Origin: RGZA01 sp964568585
GTDB taxonomy: Bacteria; Pseudomonadota; Alphaproteobacteria; UBA9219; RGZA01
Length of the DNA: 64,000 bases
Assembly (NCBI GenBank): GCA_964568585.1
Contig: CAZMQI010000004.1
Location: forward strand, 43,812-107,811
Direction of reading: 5' to 3'
Position numbers and translations under genes: made by a program. Below, piece after piece: positions 37,897 to 46,340 of the stretch; the first letter of the stretch is position 1; each line of letters opens with the position of its first letter. The notes below the pieces were generated by a model, which was given only the letters and a program-made list of their open reading frames with translations, ran no database searches and was not told the DNA's origin.

Positions 37897-38904
37897 TTAG
37901 TTCCATGTAATCGCTACGTCACCTTTAGTGCCCGTACCGCCAGTGCCAGCACAAATCGAGCTATATCCATATGGAGCACAGCCACCCGCACCGCCAGAGC
38001 CACCATTGCCAACCACAACAGTAATAGAAGAACCGCCCGTTAGCATGGCAGGCGTATAAGCTTTCACAGCGCGTCCACCGGCACGACCTGCTGCACCCGC
38101 ACTACCGCACACAGAACTATAACCCCATGGTCTGCAACCCGCAGACCCGCCGCTGCCGCCTGCTGCGCCGCCGCCTGTTGTATTCGTATCGCCGCCCGAA
38201 CCAGTACCTTGTGCACCAGAAGTTCCACCATTCCCAATTAAGGTTCCATTGAATGACGCAGCGCCACCGGCGCCACCACCACTACCACCGGTATAACACC
38301 AACTATAACCGCAGGGATACGGGGAGGATCCGCCAGTGCCGCCCGAACCTGAACCACGCACAGTAACAGTGAGCGTGTTATAGGCAGGCACAGTAAATGA
38401 GCCAGATGATGTGAAATTCTGTGAACCGGGAACAACGCCAACCGTTGTTACCGACCATGTGGTTGTGCCAGAACCAACATTCACAGTAGCGGTCCGTGCA
38501 GTCAGGATCGAGGTGGACGAGGTCATGCGAACCGCAAGGGTTTGGCCATTAAATAAAATCGCGCTACTTGCCCACGCGCCACCACCTACACTGACTTGCG
38601 GTGAGCCAGTGCCAGATGCAGTAACAAGCACCGGCACAACACCAAGACCCGTAATCGTAATGGTATTGGATGTAATTGTCGCGTTTAGGGCCTGCCCTGT
38701 TACGTCGGTAAAGCTGTAGGCTGCGGGTGTTGACGCGGGCGATGCCGAGCTAAATGCTGTCCACGTTGTACCATCGCAGTAATTATAAGCAGAGCCATTC
38801 CAATTCATGGAACCAAGCACACCTGCAGGCGATGTGCATGCGGCAGATGCAATCTGGGGAAGCGCAAACACACATGCGGCTATAAGAAGTAGAATTCTTT
38901 TCAT
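37897..38904 (-). CDS. Exported glycine-rich protein, third gene of the giant-fibre operon
   Basis: The ATG at 38904 is used because it opens a signal peptide (MKRILLLIAACVFALPQIASA) and has AGGA a few bases before; the frame extends 9 codons upstream. A short module follows with CTSPAGVLGSMNWNGSAYNY then CDGTTW, of the C...G...YCDG-W type also hinted at in the end of the 2842-aa protein. A strand-rich middle leads to a glycine-rich domain (about residues 160-335) that starts with NFTSSGSFTVPAYNTLTVTV, a known opening of glycine-rich fibre domains. The last residues are GDVAITWN. It starts 10 bases after the 1949-aa gene and ends at a terminator. A role as a surface component is inferred. Confidence 0.8.
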   Translation of the reverse strand: MKRILLLIAACVFALPQIASAACTSPAGVLGSMNWNGSAYNYCDGTTWTAFSSASPASTPAAYSFTDVTGQALNATITSNTITITGLGVVPVLVTASGTGSPQVSVGGGAWASSAILFNGQTLAVRMTSSTSILTARTATVNVGSGTTTWSVTTVGVVPGSQNFTSSGSFTVPAYNTLTVTVRGSGSGGTGGSSPYPCGYSWCYTGGSGGGAGGAASFNGTLIGNGGTSGAQGTGSGGDTNTTGGGAAGGSGGSAGCRPWGYSSVCGSAGAAGRAGGRAVKAYTPAMLTGGSSITVVVGNGGSGGAGGCAPYGYSSICAGTGGTGTKGDVAITWN

Positions 38905-38914
38905 AACGCTATTC

Positions 38915-41900
38915 CTAGTGCTTCGTTTCAATGGTATTTAGGCGAGCCTTCAGTAATTCGTTTTCTTTCTTCAGCTCTTGAACCATCACGCTCAATTCCT
39001 GAACCGATTTCACCAGCGGCGCAATCATACCCACATAATTAAGTGACTTGGTTTTGTCGTTGTCATTGGCGGTCTTGACCAGATCAGGGAATACTTCTTC
39101 CACTTCTTGGGCAATGAAACCAAATTCAAGCGCGGTTAAATCGGATTTCATATTGAATGAAACAGGGCGCAGCTTCAATATCTTTTCCAGCGAGCCATTG
39201 GCCAGCGGGTTGACATTGGTCTTCAAGCGTTTATCGGAAATATCGGTAATCACGCCGGTATATTGAATATCACCCACCACATCGAGCGCGGCGGCTGGCG
39301 TGGCAGTGCCGATACCCACATTGGCGGTATTATAATAAATTACGTTGGCTGCGCCGGTTGTCCACTGGCTGCTACCACCCGAACCCACTGCGCCCCATGC
39401 CGAACCGTTATAAAGGTTCAGTGCATTGGTGGTGGTGTTATAAACGGTCAAACCGGTTGCGGGGGATGCAATCGCATCACGTTGTACGGTTGTCATGCGT
39501 GGCGGTAAGAAGCCTTTGGTTGTGCTGGTGATTTCAAGCAATGCGCTGGTAACTGGTGTGGTTGTGCCGATACCGATATTGCCGTTGGCTATAGCAGTTA
39601 GCGCAGCAGCTCCACCCGCCCAAAGCCCAACCGGTGTACCATACATACGCATTTCGCCTATCGCACGCGTTGCGCCATCGGATATCATTGCGATAGTACC
39701 CAAACTGGAACTTGTTCTTTGAATTTCGACAGCCGATCCCGATGTTGCATATTGTACGCCACGTACATGAAGTCCGCCGCCCACAACATCAAGCTTAGCT
39801 TGCGGCGCATCTGTGCCGATACCTACACTGCCTGCAAAATAGTTTGTACCCGTATCTGCAACATAAATTGGGTATTTGGTTGTTGCCGTCGCAGACGGAA
39901 CGTACAGACCGTACCATGTTGTTACTGTACCGCCGCCATTATTCAGCAATTCAACCTGCGCGCTGTATGCCGTTGTAATCGTACCCGTAGATAAGTTTTC
40001 AACGCGGTTTATAGAACCATAAGCAGTGCCAATTGAACCACCAACCACGTTTTGCACTAGATTGACTACACCATAACCAGTCGTAATGGTACCTGTGCTT
40101 GCATTCTGCAACATATTTTCTGCACCGTATCCACTGGTGATACCGACACCCGTTGTTTTATTATTTACAGTAATATTTAGAGCGCCCATTGCCGTCGTCA
40201 TCAAACCGGATTGCGCTTGAGCAATGTTGTACGCACCATAACCAGTTGTAATTGTACCCGTCGATGAGTTCAACGCTTGGCTATACGTACCGTATGCAGC
40301 AGTCAGGGTTCCGGAACCATTATGTTGAGCAAGACTGTAATTAACCAGAATATCGCCGGTATAATTCACCGCGCCAGATGTGCCAATTACGTTAAGCGCT
40401 GCGCTCTTATACGCCGAGCTATTCGATGCAGCCGCTAAGGTTAGCGCGTTTCTTGCAATATAGTCACGTGTACCCGACGTAGATGTATCGGTTTTCAGAT
40501 TATCGAGCGCATATGCGGGCGCACTTGTGCCAATACCCAAACGCTTATTGGTGTTATCCCAAACAATTGCTGAGTCACCAGCCAGCACACCGGAACCATT
40601 GTTGAATTGCAACCCACCCGCTGGCGCAGCTGCGGATGCGAGTGATGAACCGATGAAGTTGAAGGCTTGGCCGGTAGCGTAGAGTTGAGCAATCGTTTTT
40701 GAAGAACAATTTGTAAGCCAACCAGCCCAGCTCGCGGTTTCTGTTAATACACCTGCAGCTGTGGGGCTAGCAAAAGTCAAATACGGTGAGTTGGTACTTA
40801 CTGTTCCACCATAATCACCCATCAACGAGTAGTTTGCGGTTGTTCCTGCTGCATTACTCCAACCCAACACAAGATTGGTAGCTCCACTTGCTCCTACACA
40901 TCGTATGGCATCAGGCCATCCTGATGTCATTGTCGTTGTACCACTGGTTCCTGACAGCAAGGCACCCGGAGTTACGTTCACCCACTTTGAAGTACCAGAA
41001 TCATATTGTAACACGTTGCCATTGGCGACGCTGGTCAGCACAACGTCGGTAGCAGTTGCAATCGAACCGCCGCCAGCCACTGCGCCCCATGCCGTGCCGT
41101 TATAAACGTTCAACGCATTGGTGGTGGTGTTATAAATCTGCAAACCGGTTGCTGGTGATGTGATGGCATCGCGTTGTACAGTGGTCATACGCGGTGGCAA
41201 AAAGCCTTTGGTCGTGCTGGTTAGATCAAGCAAGCCGGTTGCGGCTGGGGTTGTGGTGCCAACACCCACATTGCCTGCCGAGTCAAAACGGATACGTTCG
41301 GTGCCGCCAGTTGCGATGCTGAGCGTATTTGCAGCTGCCTGGAACAGACCGGTATCAGTATCTACATCTACCTTCAAGCCGGGCGTTGCCGCCGCACCCT
41401 GTGCGAAGGTTCCAAGATTTGCAGGGTTGGAAGCGGATGATGCAACCACACGAAGTTTAGAATTCGCAGTGGTGATATAATTACCTGCAGTATCGATACA
41501 AACATTTGAACCATATGTAATTTTTACAATCACATTGGTGCTATCAATAGTGATCGATGCTGCACCACCATATACTGAATACCCGTGGGCATATTGCGGC
41601 GATACGATACAGGTTTTACCTGTGGTTAAATCCTGTGCTTGCAAGGTAACGTAATCTGGCATCGCGCCCAAACCATGCGCGAAGGTATAGCTGGCGTCTG
41701 CAACCGTTGTTTGCCAGCTGCTGGTGTAAACCGATGTAGAACCGCCACCGCCGCCGCCAACCGCACCCCATGCCGTACCGTTATATACGTTTAATGTGCC
41801 TGTGCTGTTGTTATAAATGGTCAACCCGGTAGCTGGGGTTGCAATCGCATCGCGTTGTGCCGTGCTCATGCGTGGTGGTAAGAAGCCCTTGGTCGTGCTG

Positions 41901-44764
41901 GTTAAATCAAGCACTGCTTTTGTGGATGGCGTTGCAGTACCGATACCAAGAGCTTTATTGGAGTTATCCCATGTAAGCGCTGAGTCACCGCCCATAGCAC
42001 CACTGGAATTCCACTGCACTTGTCCACTACTACCAGCAGGTGTCGCTGTGCCCAATGTTGAATCGCCAAATCCAATGACGGAACATGGATTGCAATCTTC
42101 ATTTCCAGTTGTATTCGTTAATCCAACAGTAAAACGCACAGAGGATGCAGAAAGCGTCTGTGTTGTACCTGTTCTACGCATATCGGATGTAGCACCACGA
42201 TTGTTGACGCTGTAAACAGCAGCGTAAGACGCACTGTTCATCGGGGTATTAAAGTTGACTGTATAATCACCCACGCCATTTCGCGTAACCGAAGAAACGT
42301 TATACGAGGAGCTTATGCTTCCAGTCGCACCATCAAAATTAACCCAAAATCCTGCAGCCGCGCCCAAAGAACCGCCACCGCCGCTACCCACTGCGCCCCA
42401 TGCCGTGCCGTTATAAACGTTCAAGGCATTCGTGGTTGTGTTGTAAACTTGCAGACCAGCAACGGGTGATGCAATCGCATCACGTTGCACGGTGGTCATG
42501 CGTGGTGCAAGGAAACCTTTGGTGGTGCTGGTTAGATCAAGCACCGCTTTGGTTGATGGCGTGGCGGTACCGATACCAAGCGCACCCGTTGAATCCAGAA
42601 CCATTGCGCCATTTTGGAAATTAATCGGGTTGGTACCGTAATCTGGGAATGCCAGATAAAGTGTAGCGGCAAGACCCGGTGCCAATATCATATTGCCGGA
42701 ACTATCAACCCGCATTTGTCCTTTGCTGGTACCACCAAAGCTGAAGCCCAACATGCTTTGTGTGCCAGATGCGTTTTCAATCACCAAGGCACTGTTGGTA
42801 TTCCCCGTAAGGGTTGAATTCACCTTGGATATGGTCAGAGCGCCGGTAGGCGTTGCTGTGCCAATCCCTAAACGCTTATTGGTATTATCCCAGATAATCG
42901 CAGTGTCACCCGCAAGCACACCCGAACCATTATTGAATTGCAACCCGCCCGCTGGGGCAGCAGCCGAGGCTAGCGATGAACCGATGAAGTTGAAGGCGAT
43001 ACCATTCGCATAAAGCTGGGTGACTGACCACGTGTTCGTCACGCAATCATACCCAGCCAAGTTGCTATTAGTACTATAGGCACCAGCGGCTGTGTACCAA
43101 ATCGCTGCTGTATTGGCGACGTCCCAATACCCGTATGTTCCACCCGCTGCCGTAGGCATCAAGCGTGTAAACAGCATAATCGATGTACCGCCTGCAGTAG
43201 TACATTTAATTGCATCCGGAAAGTTTGCAACCATCGTAGTGGTACCAAGGGCCGTGCTCAAGTTCACGTTCTTCCATTTGGATGTCGCACTTTCGTAGCG
43301 GAGGATGTCGTTATCCGCTACGCTGGTCAGCGTTACGTCAGTAAGGGAAGATACAGCGCCGCCACCACTACCAACTGCGCCCCATGCCGTACCGTTATAA
43401 ACGTTCAAGGCATTCGTGGTGGTGTTATAAATTTGCAAACCGGTTGCTGGCGATGCAATCGCATCGCGTTGAACAGTCGTCATGCGTGGCGCAAGGAAGC
43501 CTTTAGTCGTGCTGGTGATATCGAGTAATGCGGTGGCTGCAGGGGTCGTATTACCAATACCAACACTACCGGACGAATTGATGGTAAAATCACCCTTGGT
43601 TGCTGAGCGCCCAATCCCAAACTGCAGCGTTGTAACCGAGTAGTCCTGCCCAATGAACCAGCTGCCACCCGGGTCTTTAAACTCAATGCTTTGATCATAT
43701 TGGTTGTTACCGGTGCTCTCGATTATTGCTTTTGCATCGCTACCAGCTTTGAAAAGATGCAACAAATTACCGGGGGTTGCCGTACCGATACCCAAACGCT
43801 TATTGGTGTTATCCCAAATGAGCGCGCTATCACCCGCCAGCACGCCCGAACCATTATTAAACTGCAACCCACCCGCTGGGGCAGCAGCCGATGCGAGTGA
43901 TGAACCGATGAAATTGAATGCTTTGCCTTCGGCATAAAGTGTTGAAATCGATTTTCCAATACAGTCATACGTAGCAGATAATGATGTATAGGTATTATAT
44001 GCACCAGTTGCAGTCGTAAATTGCAATGTTGCAGAACCACTGAGATTACCGTAATAGGTTTTGCCATCTGACCAGAATGGGTTCCATTGCCATAGTGTTA
44101 CGGAATTCGAACCGTCAACGCACTTAATAGCATCCGGAAAGTTTGCGTTCATCGTCGTTGTGCTCATCGCGGTGCCGATGTTCACGTTCTTCCATTTGCT
44201 GGTCACGCTGTCGTAACGCAGGATGTCGTTATCCGCGACAGATGTCAGCGTCACGTCGGTAGCCGTTGCAATCGAACCACCGCCAGCAACTGCGCCCCAT
44301 GCGGTGCCGTTGTAAACGTTGATAGCATTGGTGGTGGTGTTGTAAACTTGTAGACCTGCTACCGGGGCAGAAATCGCATCGCGTTGCACGGTGGTCATGC
44401 GCGGTGGCAAGAAGCCTTTGGTCGTGCTGGTTAAATCCAGAATAGCGGAAGCATTTGGCGCAGCGCCACCGATGCTAACCGCGCCGGATGATACGCGCGG
44501 ATTTCCCGTGGGGCATTCCAGATAGCCGCCAGCGTTCCAGTTACACATGCTGGTTGCGGTGACGGTGCTGTTATTAATTGTGCCAACACGTTGCCAGCTT
44601 TGCGCGAACAGCGCATTTGGTGCAGCAAGCACCATCAGCAAGGCAAGCGTTACGCTCAATCCGTTCAGTGATAATGGTTGCTTTGTTAATTGGCGACGAA
44701 ACACGCAATCTCCCAACGTTGAATCTTCCGGATTCTGGCCAAGTCTAAAATAAAAATTTATCAT
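38915..44764 (-). CDS. Giant mosaic fibre protein (1949 aa) with C-terminal peptidase-S74 chaperone
   Basis: The ATG at 44764 overlaps the upstream giant's stop (ATGA). A long basic lead of about 30 residues precedes a hydrophobic signal segment ending in APNALFA. The body is built from tail-fibre-like modules: six copies of LD-TSTTKGFL-PRMTTVQRDAI...VYNGTAWG, three cassettes ending in FNFIGSSLASAAAPAGGLQF, many GIGTATP turns, and eight copies of an 18-residue GTITTGYG repeat (about 1470-1640). The last 120 residues are a peptidase-S74 intramolecular chaperone: DISDKRLKTNV has the Ser and Lys of its self-cleavage site, and LEFGFIAQEVEEVFPDLV and a C-terminal coiled coil follow. In phage fibres this domain trimerises the protein and then cuts itself off. 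A trimeric surface fibre is therefore likely. Confidence 0.85.
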   Translation of the reverse strand: MINFYFRLGQNPEDSTLGDCVFRRQLTKQPLSLNGLSVTLALLMVLAAPNALFAQSWQRVGTINNSTVTATSMCNWNAGGYLECPTGNPRVSSGAVSIGGAAPNASAILDLTSTTKGFLPPRMTTVQRDAISAPVAGLQVYNTTTNAINVYNGTAWGAVAGGGSIATATDVTLTSVADNDILRYDSVTSKWKNVNIGTAMSTTTMNANFPDAIKCVDGSNSVTLWQWNPFWSDGKTYYGNLSGSATLQFTTATGAYNTYTSLSATYDCIGKSISTLYAEGKAFNFIGSSLASAAAPAGGLQFNNGSGVLAGDSALIWDNTNKRLGIGTATPGNLLHLFKAGSDAKAIIESTGNNQYDQSIEFKDPGGSWFIGQDYSVTTLQFGIGRSATKGDFTINSSGSVGIGNTTPAATALLDITSTTKGFLAPRMTTVQRDAIASPATGLQIYNTTTNALNVYNGTAWGAVGSGGGAVSSLTDVTLTSVADNDILRYESATSKWKNVNLSTALGTTTMVANFPDAIKCTTAGGTSIMLFTRLMPTAAGGTYGYWDVANTAAIWYTAAGAYSTNSNLAGYDCVTNTWSVTQLYANGIAFNFIGSSLASAAAPAGGLQFNNGSGVLAGDTAIIWDNTNKRLGIGTATPTGALTISKVNSTLTGNTNSALVIENASGTQSMLGFSFGGTSKGQMRVDSSGNMILAPGLAATLYLAFPDYGTNPINFQNGAMVLDSTGALGIGTATPSTKAVLDLTSTTKGFLAPRMTTVQRDAIASPVAGLQVYNTTTNALNVYNGTAWGAVGSGGGGSLGAAAGFWVNFDGATGSISSSYNVSSVTRNGVGDYTVNFNTPMNSASYAAVYSVNNRGATSDMRRTGTTQTLSASSVRFTVGLTNTTGNEDCNPCSVIGFGDSTLGTATPAGSSGQVQWNSSGAMGGDSALTWDNSNKALGIGTATPSTKAVLDLTSTTKGFLPPRMSTAQRDAIATPATGLTIYNNSTGTLNVYNGTAWGAVGGGGGGSTSVYTSSWQTTVADASYTFAHGLGAMPDYVTLQAQDLTTGKTCIVSPQYAHGYSVYGGAASITIDSTNVIVKITYGSNVCIDTAGNYITTANSKLRVVASSASNPANLGTFAQGAAATPGLKVDVDTDTGLFQAAANTLSIATGGTERIRFDSAGNVGVGTTTPAATGLLDLTSTTKGFLPPRMTTVQRDAITSPATGLQIYNTTTNALNVYNGTAWGAVAGGGSIATATDVVLTSVANGNVLQYDSGTSKWVNVTPGALLSGTSGTTTMTSGWPDAIRCVGASGATNLVLGWSNAAGTTANYSLMGDYGGTVSTNSPYLTFASPTAAGVLTETASWAGWLTNCSSKTIAQLYATGQAFNFIGSSLASAAAPAGGLQFNNGSGVLAGDSAIVWDNTNKRLGIGTSAPAYALDNLKTDTSTSGTRDYIARNALTLAAASNSSAYKSAALNVIGTSGAVNYTGDILVNYSLAQHNGSGTLTAAYGTYSQALNSSTGTITTGYGAYNIAQAQSGLMTTAMGALNITVNNKTTGVGITSGYGAENMLQNASTGTITTGYGVVNLVQNVVGGSIGTAYGSINRVENLSTGTITTAYSAQVELLNNGGGTVTTWYGLYVPSATATTKYPIYVADTGTNYFAGSVGIGTDAPQAKLDVVGGGLHVRGVQYATSGSAVEIQRTSSSLGTIAMISDGATRAIGEMRMYGTPVGLWAGGAAALTAIANGNIGIGTTTPVTSALLEITSTTKGFLPPRMTTVQRDAIASPATGLTVYNTTTNALNLYNGSAWGAVGSGGSSQWTTGAANVIYYNTANVGIGTATPAAALDVVGDIQYTGVITDISDKRLKTNVNPLANGSLEKILKLRPVSFNMKSDLTALEFGFIAQEVEEVFPDLVKTANDNDKTKSLNYVGMIAPLVKSVQELSVMVQELKKENELLKARLNTIETKH
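39388..44440 (-). repeat. Six long modules in the 1949-aa fibre gene
   Basis: About 150-bp near-identical units lie near 39388-39545, 41086-41235, 41763-41917, 42389-42543, 43377-43527 and 44288-44440. Each encodes LD(I/L)TSTTKGFL(P/A)PRM, an RDAI turn and YNGTAWGAV. They are protein repeats, not CRISPR or mobile DNA. Confidence 0.85.
39850..40350 (-). repeat. Eight 18-residue GTITTGYG repeats
   Basis: Within the 1949-aa gene (about residues 1470-1640) consecutive units follow the pattern GTITTxYGxxNxxQNxST with about 18-residue spacing. The regular period suggests a beta-helical or beta-prism shaft, as in some phage tail fibres. Confidence 0.7.
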
Positions 44765-46340
44765 TGGCAAAGCTCCATATACCCGCCGGCGGAGTTAAAG
44801 CGCATGGTGCCCTTGGCTGCTGTATTGCAGGTTTCAGAACCCGTGCCAGCAATCTTCGCCGCTCCGTTTACATCAAGCGCTTGTGTTGGCGTTGCAGTGC
44901 CGATACCAAGACGATGATTTGTCAAATCCCATGCGAATTGACCGCCCGTGGTGCTGTCATAGGTAACGGCATTACCTGATGTCCACACCGGCACATAACC
45001 CGCGCTGCCTGTTCCTGCGACAGTGCCTGAGGCAAGTGGCACCAAGAGTGAGCCTGAAAAATTTGTTTCCGATGTTAAGCCATATAAGTTTGTACCACCA
45101 TAATTATAAATATTCCCTTCGACATAGTCTGTGGTTCCGTTCATATCAAGAACCATAGAAACGTTATTGCGGTAATAGTTGCCCGACTGAACAGATTGAA
45201 CTACACCATTTTTAAATATCGCTGCAGCAACCGTTGCATCAGTTTGTGAGCTGACATTCAAAACGAATATGTATTTACCGGCCACCGTTGGCGTGAAGCG
45301 ATAGTTTGTCGAAGAGTCAAAATTGTTGTTTGTATCAAACACTTCATTGTTAAACTGAATCTTTGACCATCCACCGGATGATACGGTTTGGTTGACGCCA
45401 TTTCTATTCACAAGGAAGCTTGGGCCAGATGCGCCCGCAACCGCAGATACCAACGGTGTATTCACCCATTTGGATGTGCCGCTGTTGTATTGCAGAATAT
45501 CATTATTCGCGGGCGATGTGATGGTCGCATCAGTTAACGATGCCAAAGTGCCGCCGCCTACCCCGCCCCATGACGTGCCGTTATAAATGTTCAAGGCATT
45601 GGTGGTGGTGTTATAAATTTGCAGACCAGCAACTGGCGCTGTAATCGCATCACGTTGCACGGTGGTCATACGCGGCGCAAGGAAACCTTTGGTGGTGCTG
45701 GTTAAATCAAGCACCGCTTTGGTGGATGGTGTGGCGGTGCCGATACCAACGGAACCTGTGGTGTAATTCAAATCAGAACCGGATGTACCCCACTGCCCGC
45801 CAATTGGTGACATGTTTTGATAACAGGTTGCTGTGACCATATATGGCCCGCCGCCGCAACCCGAAGTACATGAATTGCCGGAAATGGATGCGCCGCACAC
45901 CGCATTACCGCCGCCATTATAAGCGGAGCTGTTACAGGTTAGAACCTGATAACCTGCAGGACATGTTGCGGTGGTCCAGTTGCTGACGTTGGAAATCAAC
46001 GTGCCGCCACTTGCACCCAATTCGCTCCATGCGCTTCCGGTGTATACGTTCACGGATCCAGTCGTGGTGTTATAAACTTGCAAACCGGTTGCGGGTGATG
46101 CGATGGCATCACGTTGCACGGTGGTCATGCGTGGTGGCAAGAAACCTTTGGTGGTGCTGCTTAAATCAAGCACCGCTTTGGTCGATGGTGTTGCGGTGCC
46201 GATACCCAATGCTTTGTTGGTGTTATCCCAGATAATTGCAGAGTCACCGGCAAGCACACCGGAACCATTATTAAATTGTAACCCGCCAGCAGGCGCAGCA
46301 GCCGAGGCAAGCGATGAACCGATGAAGTTGAATGCTTTGC
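40530..46340 (-). repeat. Four near-identical 140-bp cassettes with variable inserts
   Basis: Copies lie near 40530-40668, 42867-43003, 43790-43925 (1949-aa gene) and 46196-46335 (2842-aa gene). Each encodes FNFIGSSLASAAAPAGGLQF followed by NNGSGVLAGDSAI and WDNTNK. On the protein's N-terminal side each is preceded by a TTTM...(N/G/S)(F/W)PDAI(K/R/T)C start and an insert of about 60 residues that differs in every copy. Constant flanks with variable centres suggest module exchange. Confidence 0.75.
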
